Source of the DNA: a virus
Length of the DNA stretch: 44,431 bases
Virus record (IMG/VR): IMGVR_UViG_3300010397_000022
Location: 1 to 44,431 of that record
Strand: one strand, 5' to 3'
The notes below the pieces were generated by a model. The model was not told the DNA's origin and did not search any database. It saw nothing but the letters and a program-made list of their open reading frames with translations. Shown here in pieces: positions 16,665-24,354 of this stretch (within the stretch, counting starts at the first letter, position 1; every line of letters starts with the position of its first letter). The position numbers and the translations under genes are program-made.

Positions 16665-16680
16665 AGGTCGAATTCCTGCG
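16658..16680 (-). repeat. 23-bp gene-junction direct repeat, copy 2
   Basis: Identical to 13812-13834. Both copies code for a QEFDL C-terminus, its stop codon and the start of the next gene, although the following genes (membrane peptide here, nuclease there) are unrelated. It may be a site where gene cassettes recombine. Confidence 0.8.
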
Positions 16681-16903
16681 GTGCGGGGACAACGGTCGGT
16701 TTCGTTTCGCCGCGCTTGAACGCGGGCAACGGGCCGACCCATCCATAGACGGTGCCGGGAGGATTTCCCTGCCAGCCGGTGCCCATGTGCCAAGTGCGAA
16801 TTTGCTCGACGCACCAGAATTCGGAAATCGGGTCCTCGACATAAGCGACATAGACGCCGCCGATAGGAGGTTTCCCCTTTCGGATTTTATAGTCGTCCAT
16901 CAC
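16661..16903 (-). CDS. Small protein with QEFDL tail
   Basis: An 80-residue protein (79 if it starts at ATG 16900 instead of GTG 16903). It contains GVYVAYVEDPISEFWCVEQI and a Gly/Trp-rich stretch, and ends VVPAPQEFDL. The tail codons CAG GAA TTC GAC CTA TGA are the same as in the gene ending at 13815. No family recognised with confidence; a DUF551-like relationship to the 13815 protein is possible. Confidence 0.65.
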   Translation of the reverse strand: MMDDYKIRKGKPPIGGVYVAYVEDPISEFWCVEQIRTWHMGTGWQGNPPGTVYGWVGPLPAFKRGETKPTVVPAPQEFDL

Positions 16904-17235
16904 AAATCAAACTCCAATGCGGGCTTGACCTCGGGCGGCTTGGGAAGCTGCTCGCCGAGACGAACGCAGGCGCGGGCCTGATCGGCGAGCCGGGTCATAA
17001 GAGCCTCGAAAACCTCCGCGTCATAGGACAGGAGCATTTCCTTGATTTCTTCCAGCTTCCAGCCGCCGAATTGCGCGGCGGCGATGATCTTCGCCTTGTC
17101 AAGCTGCTCGTCCGTGTAGCGGCGATTTCCGCCGGACGAACGCTCGACCTTGCCAAGCATTTCCTCATCTTCCCAATACCGGACGCCGCGTGCAGTGGTG
17201 CAACCGGCGCGGCACATATCCTCAACGGTGTGCAT
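16900..17235 (-). CDS. MerR-like DNA-binding protein with LEFDL tail
   Basis: A 111-residue protein. Residues 2-70 follow the MerR winged helix: helix-turn-helix TVEDMCRAGCTTARGVRYWEDE, wing with GGNRRYTDEQLDKAKII, and the following FGGWKLEEIKEML helix. No C-terminal effector cysteine pair is evident. The protein ends VKPALEFDL with codons TTG GAG TTT GAT TTG, different from the other copies of this tail. It may regulate the phage transcription units or recruit a partner to DNA. The ATG at 17235 lies inside the end of the upstream gene. Confidence 0.75.
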   Translation of the reverse strand: MHTVEDMCRAGCTTARGVRYWEDEEMLGKVERSSGGNRRYTDEQLDKAKIIAAAQFGGWKLEEIKEMLLSYDAEVFEALMTRLADQARACVRLGEQLPKPPEVKPALEFDL

Positions 17236-17641
17236 CAATTTCCCTTTCGATTTCGTTGCCGCGAAGCCGGCTCAACTCGTGAATTCTTTCGACGATGAAA
17301 AATTGCCGATAGCCCGTGTCGAACCGGGGCAGTCCCGCATAGTCCAACTCGAATTCCAGCCGCCGGGCGCTCTTGAGCACGGAAGGCCAGCGGGTCGCGA
17401 AACCGACCGCGATAGCCAGGGCGGGCCACATGGGCGCAAGCTCGTCGGCGGTGTAGAACGGGCGGCACTGCCAATGGGGGAGCCATGACCGCACGGCCTG
17501 CGCGTCGGGATCGTTGACAGGGCGCATAGCAGCCCAATCCTCCATTTCCGCTTTCCACTGCGCGATAACCCCCGGCCGGTTGCCCGTGGCCTTCATCGCC
17601 TTGACGATGGCGTAGGTTTCGCCTTTCCAGAAATCGTTCAT
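17222..17641 (-). CDS. Protein of unknown function between primase and MerR-like gene
   Basis: A 139-residue protein, Trp-rich (WKGETY, WKAEMEDW, WLPHWQCRPFY), mostly helical. It is coupled to the primase gene by TATGA and overlaps the MerR-like gene by 14 bases. No motif that defines function. Confidence 0.7.
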   Translation of the reverse strand: MNDFWKGETYAIVKAMKATGNRPGVIAQWKAEMEDWAAMRPVNDPDAQAVRSWLPHWQCRPFYTADELAPMWPALAIAVGFATRWPSVLKSARRLEFELDYAGLPRFDTGYRQFFIVERIHELSRLRGNEIEREIDAHR

Positions 17642-19545
17642 AGGTCATACTCCCGCGTCGGAATTGCCCACTGCCCTTTCGTCGGCTTGAGGGAAACTAG
17701 CTCTTCGTTCTTCGCCAGTTGCTTGCGGACCAAATCTTTTTCGATCCCGTATTGTCCGGCGATTTCCTGCACAAGCGTTGCGTCGCTGCATTCACCGCCC
17801 TGACTGGCAATAACTTTCATAACTTCCAGCATGGACGCCCAATCGTAACGCGATTTCTGCGGTTTCCCGCTCGTCGCTTCCGGCAGTGCGCCCGAGCGCG
17901 CCAGCACGATAGACGAGCCAAATTCCTTCGGCTCAAAATAGCTGATTTCGTCGCTCACGTCCGCGTCTTTTTGCTTCTTCACGCGAAGCTCTGTCCCGCC
18001 TTGACGCAATCGAGTGGAAATCACCGTGTCCATATTCGCGTAAAAAGCCGACGAGCCGCGAGCGCCCTTCGATTGATCCTTGCCGGTATGGTGGATTGCG
18101 AGCACGAAGCATTCATAGTAGCGGGCCAATTGCTCCATGAAATTCGTGACAATGCTCGCGTCCTTCGTGTTGTTTTCATCCATGCCGGTGAGCAGGCGCG
18201 TTAGTGTGTCGATCACGATCAGGGCGGGCTTGGCTTTCATTTCCCCGAGATCAGCCTTGATATGCTCCCATGCGTCGGAATCTGTGTAGAACGGCACGCG
18301 GTCTTTGATGATAAACCGATGGTCGTTCCGAAATTCAATTCCCTGCCAGTCCATCCACGCGGGCCAGCGCTTGCGCGCCGTCGCAACGGGACCTTCGCCA
18401 GCGAGGAAAAGCACGTCGTTTTTCACGGGCGGCGCATTCCATTGGCCGGGCACGCCGAACGCCAAGCACAAGGCCATGTCCAGCGACAAAAAGGATTTGA
18501 ACGAGCCGCTTTCGCCGTAAATCATTCCCGTGCCATTGGCGGGCAGCACGCCGGGAATTAGCCACTCGGGATCGCGCACGTTGTCGGCGTAATCGTGCAG
18601 CCACTTCAATTTGTCGCGGCTGCGATCCTCGGGCGCTTCCGGCTCGAATTGCTGGCCGACATAATTTGCAAAGGCGTCCTCGTTCGCCTGAAACCCCTTC
18701 ACGCCGCCCTCTGTGTCCTCTCCGTAGGCAGAGGCGTTGCGGATGATCCCTTCCAATTCCCAATCGTCCCACGGCGGGGAGCAAGCCGGGTTCCAGTGCT
18801 CCCACATGAGATCAAAACAGACGCCGGGGGAAATTGCCTTGTCGAGAATTGAAGCGGCGACCTGAAAGGCGAGATTGTTGCCGCCTTTACCCTGGATAGA
18901 AACCCGTCCGGTTTCCGTGTAATTTTTCAGGAGATCGAGCGCCCATGAGACATTGCGGGGTTTGTCTGCGTCCGGGTTCTTCGCCAGCCCTAGCGTGTCG
19001 GTTTTCTTCCGCTCGGGCACGATTGCCGACATGAACGCGGGTAGCGGCTGGATCGTGCCGCCGGGCAGCGCCGTATAGCTGCCATCAACGCGGCCGGGGC
19101 CTGCCTTGGTCTTGCTGCCGGGGAGGACGACATAACCGCCCGAGACTATGCGCCCTTCGCGGTTGATACCGCCGCGCGTGTCGATCCCGTCCGCAATGCG
19201 GCTGGCAGTGCTCGGGCCTTCGCCCTTGAAATAGACGTGCAAGCCGCCCTTGGGGGTCCGAACCTGAAAGGCTGCGTCCACGGCGGCTTTTATCGTCGCG
19301 TCGCGCTCTAGCAGCTTCGCCCACCAGTCTAGGCCGTTGGGGTCGATATCGAAAACGAATAGGCCGGATGGACCGCAGGCAACGCCCCAATTGATTTCGG
19401 TCCCTAGGGCGCGTTGCCATTCCGCAATCTGTGCGGGGTCGCTGCTTGCATCTTTCCAGCCGTTCTTTGTCGCCGGGTCTTTTGTGCCAGCGATGATCGG
19501 AAAAACCTTGCAGCCCCGGAGAATGTCGGGTAATCCTTGCAACAC
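17638..19545 (-). CDS. Bifunctional primase-polymerase / RepA-like helicase ATPase
   Basis: A 635-residue fusion. The N-terminal domain is an archaeo-eukaryotic-type Prim-Pol: KVFPI at the start, catalytic FDIDP (Asp66, Asp68), GGLHVYF with His103, and the RGG...SGGYVVLPGS element. The C-terminal domain is a RecA-like hexameric ATPase of the RepA/AAA_25 kind: Walker A GESGSFKS (344-351), Walker B LIVIDT (442-447), then HHTGKD (485-490) and ARGSSAF. It would prime and unwind phage DNA. It ends PTREYDL. The GTG at 19545 is preferred because CATGGGAGCAGT precedes it and the conserved part begins right after; ATG at 19590 lies inside the upstream hairpin. Confidence 0.9.
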   Translation of the reverse strand: MLQGLPDILRGCKVFPIIAGTKDPATKNGWKDASSDPAQIAEWQRALGTEINWGVACGPSGLFVFDIDPNGLDWWAKLLERDATIKAAVDAAFQVRTPKGGLHVYFKGEGPSTASRIADGIDTRGGINREGRIVSGGYVVLPGSKTKAGPGRVDGSYTALPGGTIQPLPAFMSAIVPERKKTDTLGLAKNPDADKPRNVSWALDLLKNYTETGRVSIQGKGGNNLAFQVAASILDKAISPGVCFDLMWEHWNPACSPPWDDWELEGIIRNASAYGEDTEGGVKGFQANEDAFANYVGQQFEPEAPEDRSRDKLKWLHDYADNVRDPEWLIPGVLPANGTGMIYGESGSFKSFLSLDMALCLAFGVPGQWNAPPVKNDVLFLAGEGPVATARKRWPAWMDWQGIEFRNDHRFIIKDRVPFYTDSDAWEHIKADLGEMKAKPALIVIDTLTRLLTGMDENNTKDASIVTNFMEQLARYYECFVLAIHHTGKDQSKGARGSSAFYANMDTVISTRLRQGGTELRVKKQKDADVSDEISYFEPKEFGSSIVLARSGALPEATSGKPQKSRYDWASMLEVMKVIASQGGECSDATLVQEIAGQYGIEKDLVRKQLAKNEELVSLKPTKGQWAIPTREYDL

Positions 19546-19572
19546 ACTGCTCCCATGAAGGCAGTTCCCATG

Positions 19573-19602
19573 AACCCGCCGAGTGCCCATGCTCGGCGGG
19601 TT
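19573..19602 (-). promoter_or_regulatory. Hairpin leader before the primase gene
   Basis: Arms AACCCGCCGAG and CTCGGCGGGTT (11 bp) with an 8-base loop. On the minus strand it follows the 19618 gene and is followed by CATGGGAACTGCC and CATGGGAGCAGT ahead of the GTG. On the plus strand it is followed by TTTTT, so it could also stop stray rightward transcription. Confidence 0.65.
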
Positions 19603-19617
19603 TTTGCTTATGTTCCC

Positions 19618-19992
19618 CTAGGGAAGCTCTGTCAATGGATCATTGCGGGACACTATATCTTGTGTCTTGATTTCCCGAATGACCACTTCCCCGGTGTCAA
19701 GCTTTTCCATTGTGACCTCTGCGGATTTATCCGGGCCGCTCGCGAAATCCATTCCCATGATCGTTGCGAATTTTTCCTTACTGATTTGCGCGGCTAAAAT
19801 TCTCTGCTCTAGCCACGAATAATCGGGCACGTCGAGAAAAGCGATTACCGGCGCGGTTTTCCCAATCCTTACGCAACGTGAAGGGCGGAAAAATTGCATT
19901 TCCGGCTGGCTAGGAATTCTCCCCGTCATCGTGCGGATAGGTTCCCCACTCATGACAGCATCATAAACCGACCGTTGGTAGGGATAGAGCAT
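19618..19992 (-). CDS. Protein of unknown function upstream of the primase
   Basis: A 124-residue protein beginning MLYPYQRSVYDAVMSG and later FATIMGMDFASGPDKSAEV, ending DPLTELP. The start lies inside an overlapping 44-residue frame, and no good ribosome binding site is visible, so expression may depend on translation of that frame. No family assigned. Confidence 0.65.
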   Translation of the reverse strand: MLYPYQRSVYDAVMSGEPIRTMTGRIPSQPEMQFFRPSRCVRIGKTAPVIAFLDVPDYSWLEQRILAAQISKEKFATIMGMDFASGPDKSAEVTMEKLDTGEVVIREIKTQDIVSRNDPLTELP

Positions 19993-20095
19993 GTCGCGAA
20001 ATAGAGCGCGTCTCGAAATCGAGAATTACCCGACGCCGTGGCGCTGGCTTCCGCGCGGCCCGATGGACCTTGCGCCATTTGCGAAGCTTGCTCAT
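19961..20095 (-). CDS. 44-residue basic peptide, overlapping
   Basis: ATG at 20095 overlaps the stop of the upstream gene (GGATGA), and the frame runs to TGA at 19961 across the start of the 19618 gene. The N-terminal half is very basic (KLRKWRKVHRAARKPAPRRR), followed by VILDFETRS, which resembles the first exonuclease motif of DNA polymerases. It may be a real coupling peptide, or the remnant of a longer gene that lost frame into the 19992 gene. Confidence 0.45.
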   Translation of the reverse strand: MSKLRKWRKVHRAARKPAPRRRVILDFETRSISRHALSLPTVGL

Positions 20096-20451
20096 CCTGC
20101 CATCGCCCGGACAATCAGTGCCTCTAGTCGTTCGATCCTCTGCCCGGCATAGGTGGACGCGGGGGAGCCGGGCTTAAGCTTGCGCGCCCGTTCCTTTTCC
20201 GCCGTCACGCATAGCCGCACCGCGTCGAGCAATTCCGGTGCCATCTTGCGCAGGTTCCGCGCCTTGACGCGCTCGGGCCGGTGGTAGCCTTCTTGCAGCG
20301 TCCGGCGCTCGTCCACCATAGCGGAAGCCACGGAGTAGGCGCGGCGCGCTATCGTCGCCTCGTGCCCGGCTTCCTCTCCCTGAAAATGAAAGAGGATCGC
20401 GGGCAAAGCCTCGCTGGCGAAATAGTCGATCAGTGAAAATCGTTCGGTCAT
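20092..20451 (-). CDS. Helical protein of unknown function
   Basis: A 119-residue protein starting MTERFSLIDYFASEALPA, rich in Ala, Arg and Glu, largely helical. The start overlaps the upstream stop by 4 bases. The opening is like that of small phage proteins that begin with an IDYFASKAL-type sequence, but no function is known to me. Confidence 0.7.
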   Translation of the reverse strand: MTERFSLIDYFASEALPAILFHFQGEEAGHEATIARRAYSVASAMVDERRTLQEGYHRPERVKARNLRKMAPELLDAVRLCVTAEKERARKLKPGSPASTYAGQRIERLEALIVRAMAG

Positions 20452-20747
20452 TTCCGATACCTCCGAGCGCCTAGCGCCATTTCGTTTTGCAGCGTGGACG
20501 AGCGACCATCCCAAGGCGGATTTTCGACCATCGCCCCGCGCAAGTCGCGTTGCTCTGTGCTTTCCATGCAGAGGACGCCGTTTTGACGGTAGAGCCTGCG
20601 GCCGAGATCGGCGCGCGCTGGCTGGTTGAACGTCTCGCGAAAATCCTCTGCAATGCCGCTATTGCCTCCGAGCGGATAGAAAACGCGCGGCGCTGTCTGC
20701 AAGCAAATCATGCCGTCTTTCTCGACGATTTCCCCGAGCAAGGTCAT
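20448..20747 (-). CDS. Small protein of unknown function
   Basis: A 99-residue protein with two short similar segments, KDGMICLQTAPRVFY and QNGVLCMESTEQRD, which may be a repeated beta-hairpin. Preceded by GTTGGGAGAATATAA, the extended ribosome-binding leader seen before several other genes. ATGA overlaps at both ends. Confidence 0.65.
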   Translation of the reverse strand: MTLLGEIVEKDGMICLQTAPRVFYPLGGNSGIAEDFRETFNQPARADLGRRLYRQNGVLCMESTEQRDLRGAMVENPPWDGRSSTLQNEMALGARRYRK

Positions 20748-20899
20748 TTATATTCTCCCAACGCATGATGATCGAGATTGATATAATAGCGCCATGCCCC
20801 GCCGCGCGATTGCTGGCGAAAGAGGGTAGGATTTGCAAAGCCGCCCTTGTCGTAAAATTCGACTTTCGTAATCCGTTCCTTGCGGGTTTTTTGTGCCAT
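20744..20899 (-). CDS. 51-residue protein of unknown function
   Basis: Starts MAQKTRKERITKVEFY, with a basic N-terminus and aromatic second half (WRYYINLDHHALGEYK). The ribosome binding site GGAAGGAA lies in the end of the upstream gene, one base after whose stop this ATG begins. No motif recognised. Confidence 0.65.
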   Translation of the reverse strand: MAQKTRKERITKVEFYDKGGFANPTLFRQQSRGGAWRYYINLDHHALGEYK

Positions 20900-20900
20900 G

Positions 20901-21062
20901 TTATTCCTTCCCGACCGTGAGAAACCGCACCTTGTCGCCAAGTGAGAGGCGGCGCGTTTTCAGTGCTTCCGCGTCCTCACGCGAATAAGGTGCGCCGTGT
21001 GCGATGAATTTCCAGCGATTGCCGCCCTTTTCCATGACGACTATTTGCACGCGCTTTTGCAT
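20901..21062 (-). CDS. 53-residue basic protein
   Basis: Starts MQKRVQIVVMEKGG, contains WKFIAHGAPYSREDAEALK and ends LTVGKE. The pattern suggests a small alpha/beta domain. The ATG overlaps the upstream stop by one base (TAATG), which supports this start over longer candidates. Function unknown. Confidence 0.65.
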   Translation of the reverse strand: MQKRVQIVVMEKGGNRWKFIAHGAPYSREDAEALKTRRLSLGDKVRFLTVGKE

Positions 21063-21517
21063 TAGAAATCCCTCCCCTGAATTTCGGGTCCTTTGCCGCC
21101 GCTCTGCCAGGGTATGTTGCGGAAGGTGAAGCTTTGCAGCCCCGCGCCATAGGCCCGATAGACAGGCACGCAATGTTCCCCGCGTGCGCCGATCCAGTCA
21201 AAGCGCACAAGCCGGAAATGGTCGAATTTCTCGATAATCGCCGCTTGCGTGGCGTCCCACTTTTTCGCGTGACGCTTGTTCCGCAGCACCTTAAGCCCGG
21301 CCTCGTGCAAATCGCCATGGGCGATGACATGCGTTGTCGCGATCAGGTGCAACAGGTGCTCAAGCTCTTCGCTCGTGATCTTCGCCGCCGTGACGCCAAT
21401 CGACCAGCCAGCCGAGCGCCGCGCGTCCATATTCAGCGCCTTACGCAGTCCGATGATATTCGTCCGCGTGACGCGCCCGCTTTCGATAGCGGCAAGATGC
21501 TTTTGATAGGGGCTCAT
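21062..21517 (-). CDS. Protein with possible helix-turn-helix N-terminus
   Basis: A 151-residue protein. Residues 4-32 (YQKHLAAIESGRVTRTNIIG) have helix-turn-helix character. The middle is helical with His-rich ELEHLLHLIATTHVIAHGD. The C-terminal part is aromatic and basic. The start at 21517 overlaps the upstream stop (ATGA). Function not assigned. Confidence 0.7.
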   Translation of the reverse strand: MSPYQKHLAAIESGRVTRTNIIGLRKALNMDARRSAGWSIGVTAAKITSEELEHLLHLIATTHVIAHGDLHEAGLKVLRNKRHAKKWDATQAAIIEKFDHFRLVRFDWIGARGEHCVPVYRAYGAGLQSFTFRNIPWQSGGKGPEIQGRDF

Positions 21518-21777
21518 GCTTCCAACTCCCAAATCACGACAAGAGCCACGGCAAGGACCAAATCAGCAGCCGAATAGATATCGCTCTGCGATGCGTCGCC
21601 GCCCCGGATCATTTCGCGGTATGCGTCCGCCACAAGGCGCGATGCGCGCTCAAGCGTGTGGCAGGATTTCAGATAGGGATTTGTGGAAGCCTTGCGCAGT
21701 TGCTCGATTTCTAGCAGCCGGTCGTAATGTTCGCGGCTGCTTTCGATCCATGCAAGGATATGGTCTTGTGCGGTCAT
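21514..21777 (-). CDS. Helical protein with C-terminal hydrophobic segment
   Basis: An 87-residue protein: charged helix, then a C-terminal hydrophobic stretch (ADLVLAVALVVIWELEA) that may anchor it in a membrane. It is the first gene after a 54-base gap that contains one copy of the operator-like element (21815-21823), so a promoter may act here. Confidence 0.65.
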   Translation of the reverse strand: MTAQDHILAWIESSREHYDRLLEIEQLRKASTNPYLKSCHTLERASRLVADAYREMIRGGDASQSDIYSAADLVLAVALVVIWELEA

Positions 21778-21831
21778 TGTGTCGCTCCGTTGAAAGCGTT
21801 GCTGATAAATCCTTACGTAACGGAAGGTCCG

Positions 21832-22401
21832 TCACAAGTCAAACGAATTTTTCCCCGGCGCGCAAAAAACTGTTGCGTTGCGTGTGCCATTTTGAACCAA
21901 GCGCCAATAGCCGGAAAAACTCTCATGCTTGCGCACATTCAAGAGGACGCGGGGAATTCGGGGAATGTCATTCACGCGATCAATGGGCGGAATTCCCAGG
22001 ATCAAGCGCACCGCGACATAATTGTAAGGGACAGGCTTGCGCGGGATGATCTTGCGCAGCCACGCGATAATTTCGCCTTGTGCATGGGGATCATTACCCG
22101 CCGCGTCCGCGATATAGGCCGAAACCATAAGGGGCGCTTTCTCGTCGAGCGCATCGCCAAGCGGTGCGAGCGCGGCTAGGGCCTTGTCGGCATATTTGCC
22201 AAGGTCCATTTTCCAGCCCGGATTTTCGATCAGCCCGGCAAGGTGCGACGCGCTAAGCGGCTGGCCTCGCAAAAGCAGGTGGCGAATTTCCTGCACCTCG
22301 TCCGGCGTGTTTTCGTCGAGCCGTAGCACGTTTGCTTTTTCCATCCGCCGCGCTTTCGCCAGCGAGATATTGAAACGGTCGCAAAAATCGAAAATGTTCA
22401 T
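21832..22401 (-). CDS. HTH-like protein with SFDL tail
   Basis: A 189-residue protein. Residues 1-25 (FDFCDRFNISLAKARRME) resemble the DNA-reading helices of an excisionase/MerR-type fold. The C-terminal part is compact and ends APGKNSFDL, codons TCG TTT GAC TTG, so it shares the DL tail through yet another nucleotide version. TAGGAATTC from the upstream stop serves as ribosome binding site. No catalytic residues recognised. Confidence 0.7.
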   Translation of the reverse strand: MNIFDFCDRFNISLAKARRMEKANVLRLDENTPDEVQEIRHLLLRGQPLSASHLAGLIENPGWKMDLGKYADKALAALAPLGDALDEKAPLMVSAYIADAAGNDPHAQGEIIAWLRKIIPRKPVPYNYVAVRLILGIPPIDRVNDIPRIPRVLLNVRKHESFSGYWRLVQNGTRNATVFCAPGKNSFDL

Positions 22402-22410
22402 AACGAATTC

Positions 22411-22497
22411 CTAGACATAGGGCTTATCGTAAAAGAAATGGATGGCGAGAAAGAGGACAAACAAAATCCCCAAATCGAGCAACAGACTTCCCGTCAT
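22411..22497 (-). CDS. 28-residue membrane peptide
   Basis: ATG at 22497 overlaps the stop of the methyltransferase-like gene (ATGA), and the stop lies nine bases before the next gene. Sequence MTGSLLLDLGILFVLFLAIH then FFYDKPYV: one hydrophobic helix with a short polar end. This is the third tiny membrane peptide in the leftward unit. Confidence 0.6.
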   Translation of the reverse strand: MTGSLLLDLGILFVLFLAIHFFYDKPYV

Positions 22498-23231
22498 GCG
22501 GCAATCTCCGCGCATCCCATGGCGAAGCCGCCCCATTGTTCGGCCATGGCTTTTGCCACGGTCGGGAAAAATCGGCTGCGCTCTTTGCTGCGATCAACGC
22601 TTGTCGAGCCAAGCGAATGCACGCGGTTGACCGGACGGCCGGTCATGTCGAGCGCTGCGGCGCATTCGGCTTCCGTTGCATAGATCGGCTTAAGCGGGGG
22701 AATGCCGCGCAACCAAAAACAGGTGCGCTTGCGTTCCCAATCGCCGAATTGCCATGGCTGGATAGTTTGGGCGAATTCCTGATAATTGCGGATGCGAGAT
22801 TTTGCGTGCGAGTGCATGACGGGATTTTCTACCGCGACGCGCGGCACTGGCGCATTCCACAAATCGGAGAATAGCTCCGCGCCTTCGTCCAGTGTTTGCC
22901 ACATGAACGCTAGGCGCGCGTCGCGGTCCATCGCCTGATAGGCTGCGCGCTGCGCTTCGCTATAGTCCGTGCCGATTTTGCCCGGCGGTTCCGAAAGCCA
23001 TCGCACGCCCGAATTGCAAAGCCGCGTGCAAGGCGGATGCGCGACAATGAGCAAATCCCATCCCCAATCAAGGATTTCGCGCACGTCGCCCTTTATGTGG
23101 CGATTGCTGCGGTCCTCACTGTCTCGCGTGTCGCACGACCAAACGTCATGCCCTAGCGCGTCAAAGGCGCGGCGCACAACGCCCGAAAATTCGCACGCGA
23201 TCAGCACGCGCAAGGCTTCACCCTGGCTCAT
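22494..23231 (-). CDS. Cytosine-C5 methyltransferase-like protein
   Basis: A 245-residue protein. SAM-site motif I is LIACEFSGVVRRAF (10-23); an acidic element CDTRDSED follows; motif IV VAHPPCTRLC has the catalytic Pro-Pro-Cys (Cys68); motif VI is VENPVMHS. The protein lacks much of the target-recognition domain of host Dcm-type enzymes. This short form is frequent in phages and may modify phage DNA against restriction. Position VI has Glu-Asn as expected. The start at 23231 removes a non-conserved extension and lies one base after the upstream stop. Confidence 0.75.
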   Translation of the reverse strand: MSQGEALRVLIACEFSGVVRRAFDALGHDVWSCDTRDSEDRSNRHIKGDVREILDWGWDLLIVAHPPCTRLCNSGVRWLSEPPGKIGTDYSEAQRAAYQAMDRDARLAFMWQTLDEGAELFSDLWNAPVPRVAVENPVMHSHAKSRIRNYQEFAQTIQPWQFGDWERKRTCFWLRGIPPLKPIYATEAECAAALDMTGRPVNRVHSLGSTSVDRSKERSRFFPTVAKAMAEQWGGFAMGCAEIAA

Positions 23232-23232
23232 T

Positions 23233-23424
23233 TCAATACCTCTCAATATTCTGGCAATTGGTCGGGAAGTCGCTTTCTTCCATCGCCCACAAATCGCCGC
23301 CAGCACCTTGACAGCCTTGCGCGATCAAGCGCGGCATAGGCCGATTATGCGCTAGATAAATGTCCGCTGCAATGTGCCCGACAAGCAAGCCGATCAGCGC
23401 TAGAATGATCGCGGTTTTCTTCAT
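23233..23424 (-). CDS. Small membrane or exported protein
   Basis: A 63-residue protein starting MKKTAIILALIGLLVGHIAA, a signal peptide or single membrane helix, followed by a polar domain with two cysteines (QGCQGAGGD and PTNCQN) that could form a disulfide bond outside the membrane. Overlaps the upstream stop by 4 bases. Function unknown. Confidence 0.65.
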   Translation of the reverse strand: MKKTAIILALIGLLVGHIAADIYLAHNRPMPRLIAQGCQGAGGDLWAMEESDFPTNCQNIERY

Positions 23425-23654
23425 GGGTAGGGCACTCCGGTTCCCGCGTCGGGCTGGACGGTAGCGCCGTAGGGAAATTCCGGCCCATCCGTGCGATGGT
23501 CGCAATTCAGACAATCAAGCTCTTGTCCGCCTTGGTCGTCGCGTGCGTCCAGCACCCAATTTCCCGCTACGTGGTCCCAACGTGCATCTATGGTCACATA
23601 GAGCGCGCCCTTGGAGCCGTCATTACCGCATTTCTCACAAACCGGGCCAGTCAT
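23421..23654 (-). CDS. Zinc-ribbon protein
   Basis: A 77-residue protein with two Cys pairs, CEKCGNDG near the N-terminus and CLNCDH around residue 50, separated by a beta-type region (ALYVTIDARWDHVAGNW). The spacing fits a zinc ribbon. ATGA junctions on both sides. Confidence 0.7.
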   Translation of the reverse strand: MTGPVCEKCGNDGSKGALYVTIDARWDHVAGNWVLDARDDQGGQELDCLNCDHRTDGPEFPYGATVQPDAGTGVPYP

Positions 23655-23959
23655 CGCACCTTCTCCAATTTCTCGACGGCTTGATAAATCGAGCGGGCAG
23701 GATCGCCGCAAGCGCCGCGCCCCATTTCCAGATGACAGGGACGCCAGCCGGTCGATTTCCCGACGACGAATTTCCGCACCTCGCCAGCCATATCGACGAC
23801 TTTCACGCGCCAGCCTTCAAGGCCGATCAATTGTGGCGTGAGGTGCGAATTGTCTCGCATGGCTTCGCGCTGCGCCAATGAGAGGGAATTCCAGCGATCT
23901 TGCGTCATCCCGTCAAGGCGCGAGGGGAGAGGATCGGAATAAAGGAAATAGTCGCGCAT
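23651..23959 (-). CDS. Protein of unknown function
   Basis: A 102-residue protein with central WRVKVVDMAGEVRKFVVGKSTGWRP, a beta-rich core that recalls small phage proteins binding nucleic acid, though no function is established. GGAAGG in the upstream gene end is the ribosome binding site. Confidence 0.7.
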   Translation of the reverse strand: MRDYFLYSDPLPSRLDGMTQDRWNSLSLAQREAMRDNSHLTPQLIGLEGWRVKVVDMAGEVRKFVVGKSTGWRPCHLEMGRGACGDPARSIYQAVEKLEKVR

Positions 23960-23961
23960 GA

Positions 23962-24321
23962 TTAATTCCTTCCGTCAAGCATGACAGCCGCAGCCGTGCG
24001 AATGTGAGGCGGAATGCACTGCAATTTGCACGCGACGTTGAGCGAGATAACCGCCGTGCCAGTATTGGCACAGATGCTTTCGGCACGCTCGCGCTCTGTC
24101 TGATCTTCGTCGCCTACAGTGTCATAGGCAATCAGACAGGCATTCTTGCTGGCGCGCGCCCCTTGCTTGGCACGCTCGTTATGGGAAAGCTCCACATAAT
24201 CCGCGTGCATGTTTGCTTGCGCAATCAGCGCGTCACGAAAAAGCGAAGGATGCGCGATAATTGAGCGCTCGATAATATCGGCTGCGCTCGGCTTTTCGGG
24301 AAGTGCATAAATTCCGGTCAT
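23962..24321 (-). CDS. Helical protein of unknown function, promoter-proximal leftward gene
   Basis: A 119-residue protein starting MTGIYALPEKPSAADIIER. The ATG at 24321 is chosen because GGAG lies nine bases upstream; an ATG at 24336 is in frame but has poorer context. Two copies of a palindromic element (24355-24380, 24463-24488) lie just upstream. No motif recognised. Confidence 0.65.
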   Translation of the reverse strand: MTGIYALPEKPSAADIIERSIIAHPSLFRDALIAQANMHADYVELSHNERAKQGARASKNACLIAYDTVGDEDQTERERAESICANTGTAVISLNVACKLQCIPPHIRTAAAVMLDGRN

Positions 24322-24354
24322 TGTCTTTTGCTCCATTGAAAGCAGGTTCAGCTT

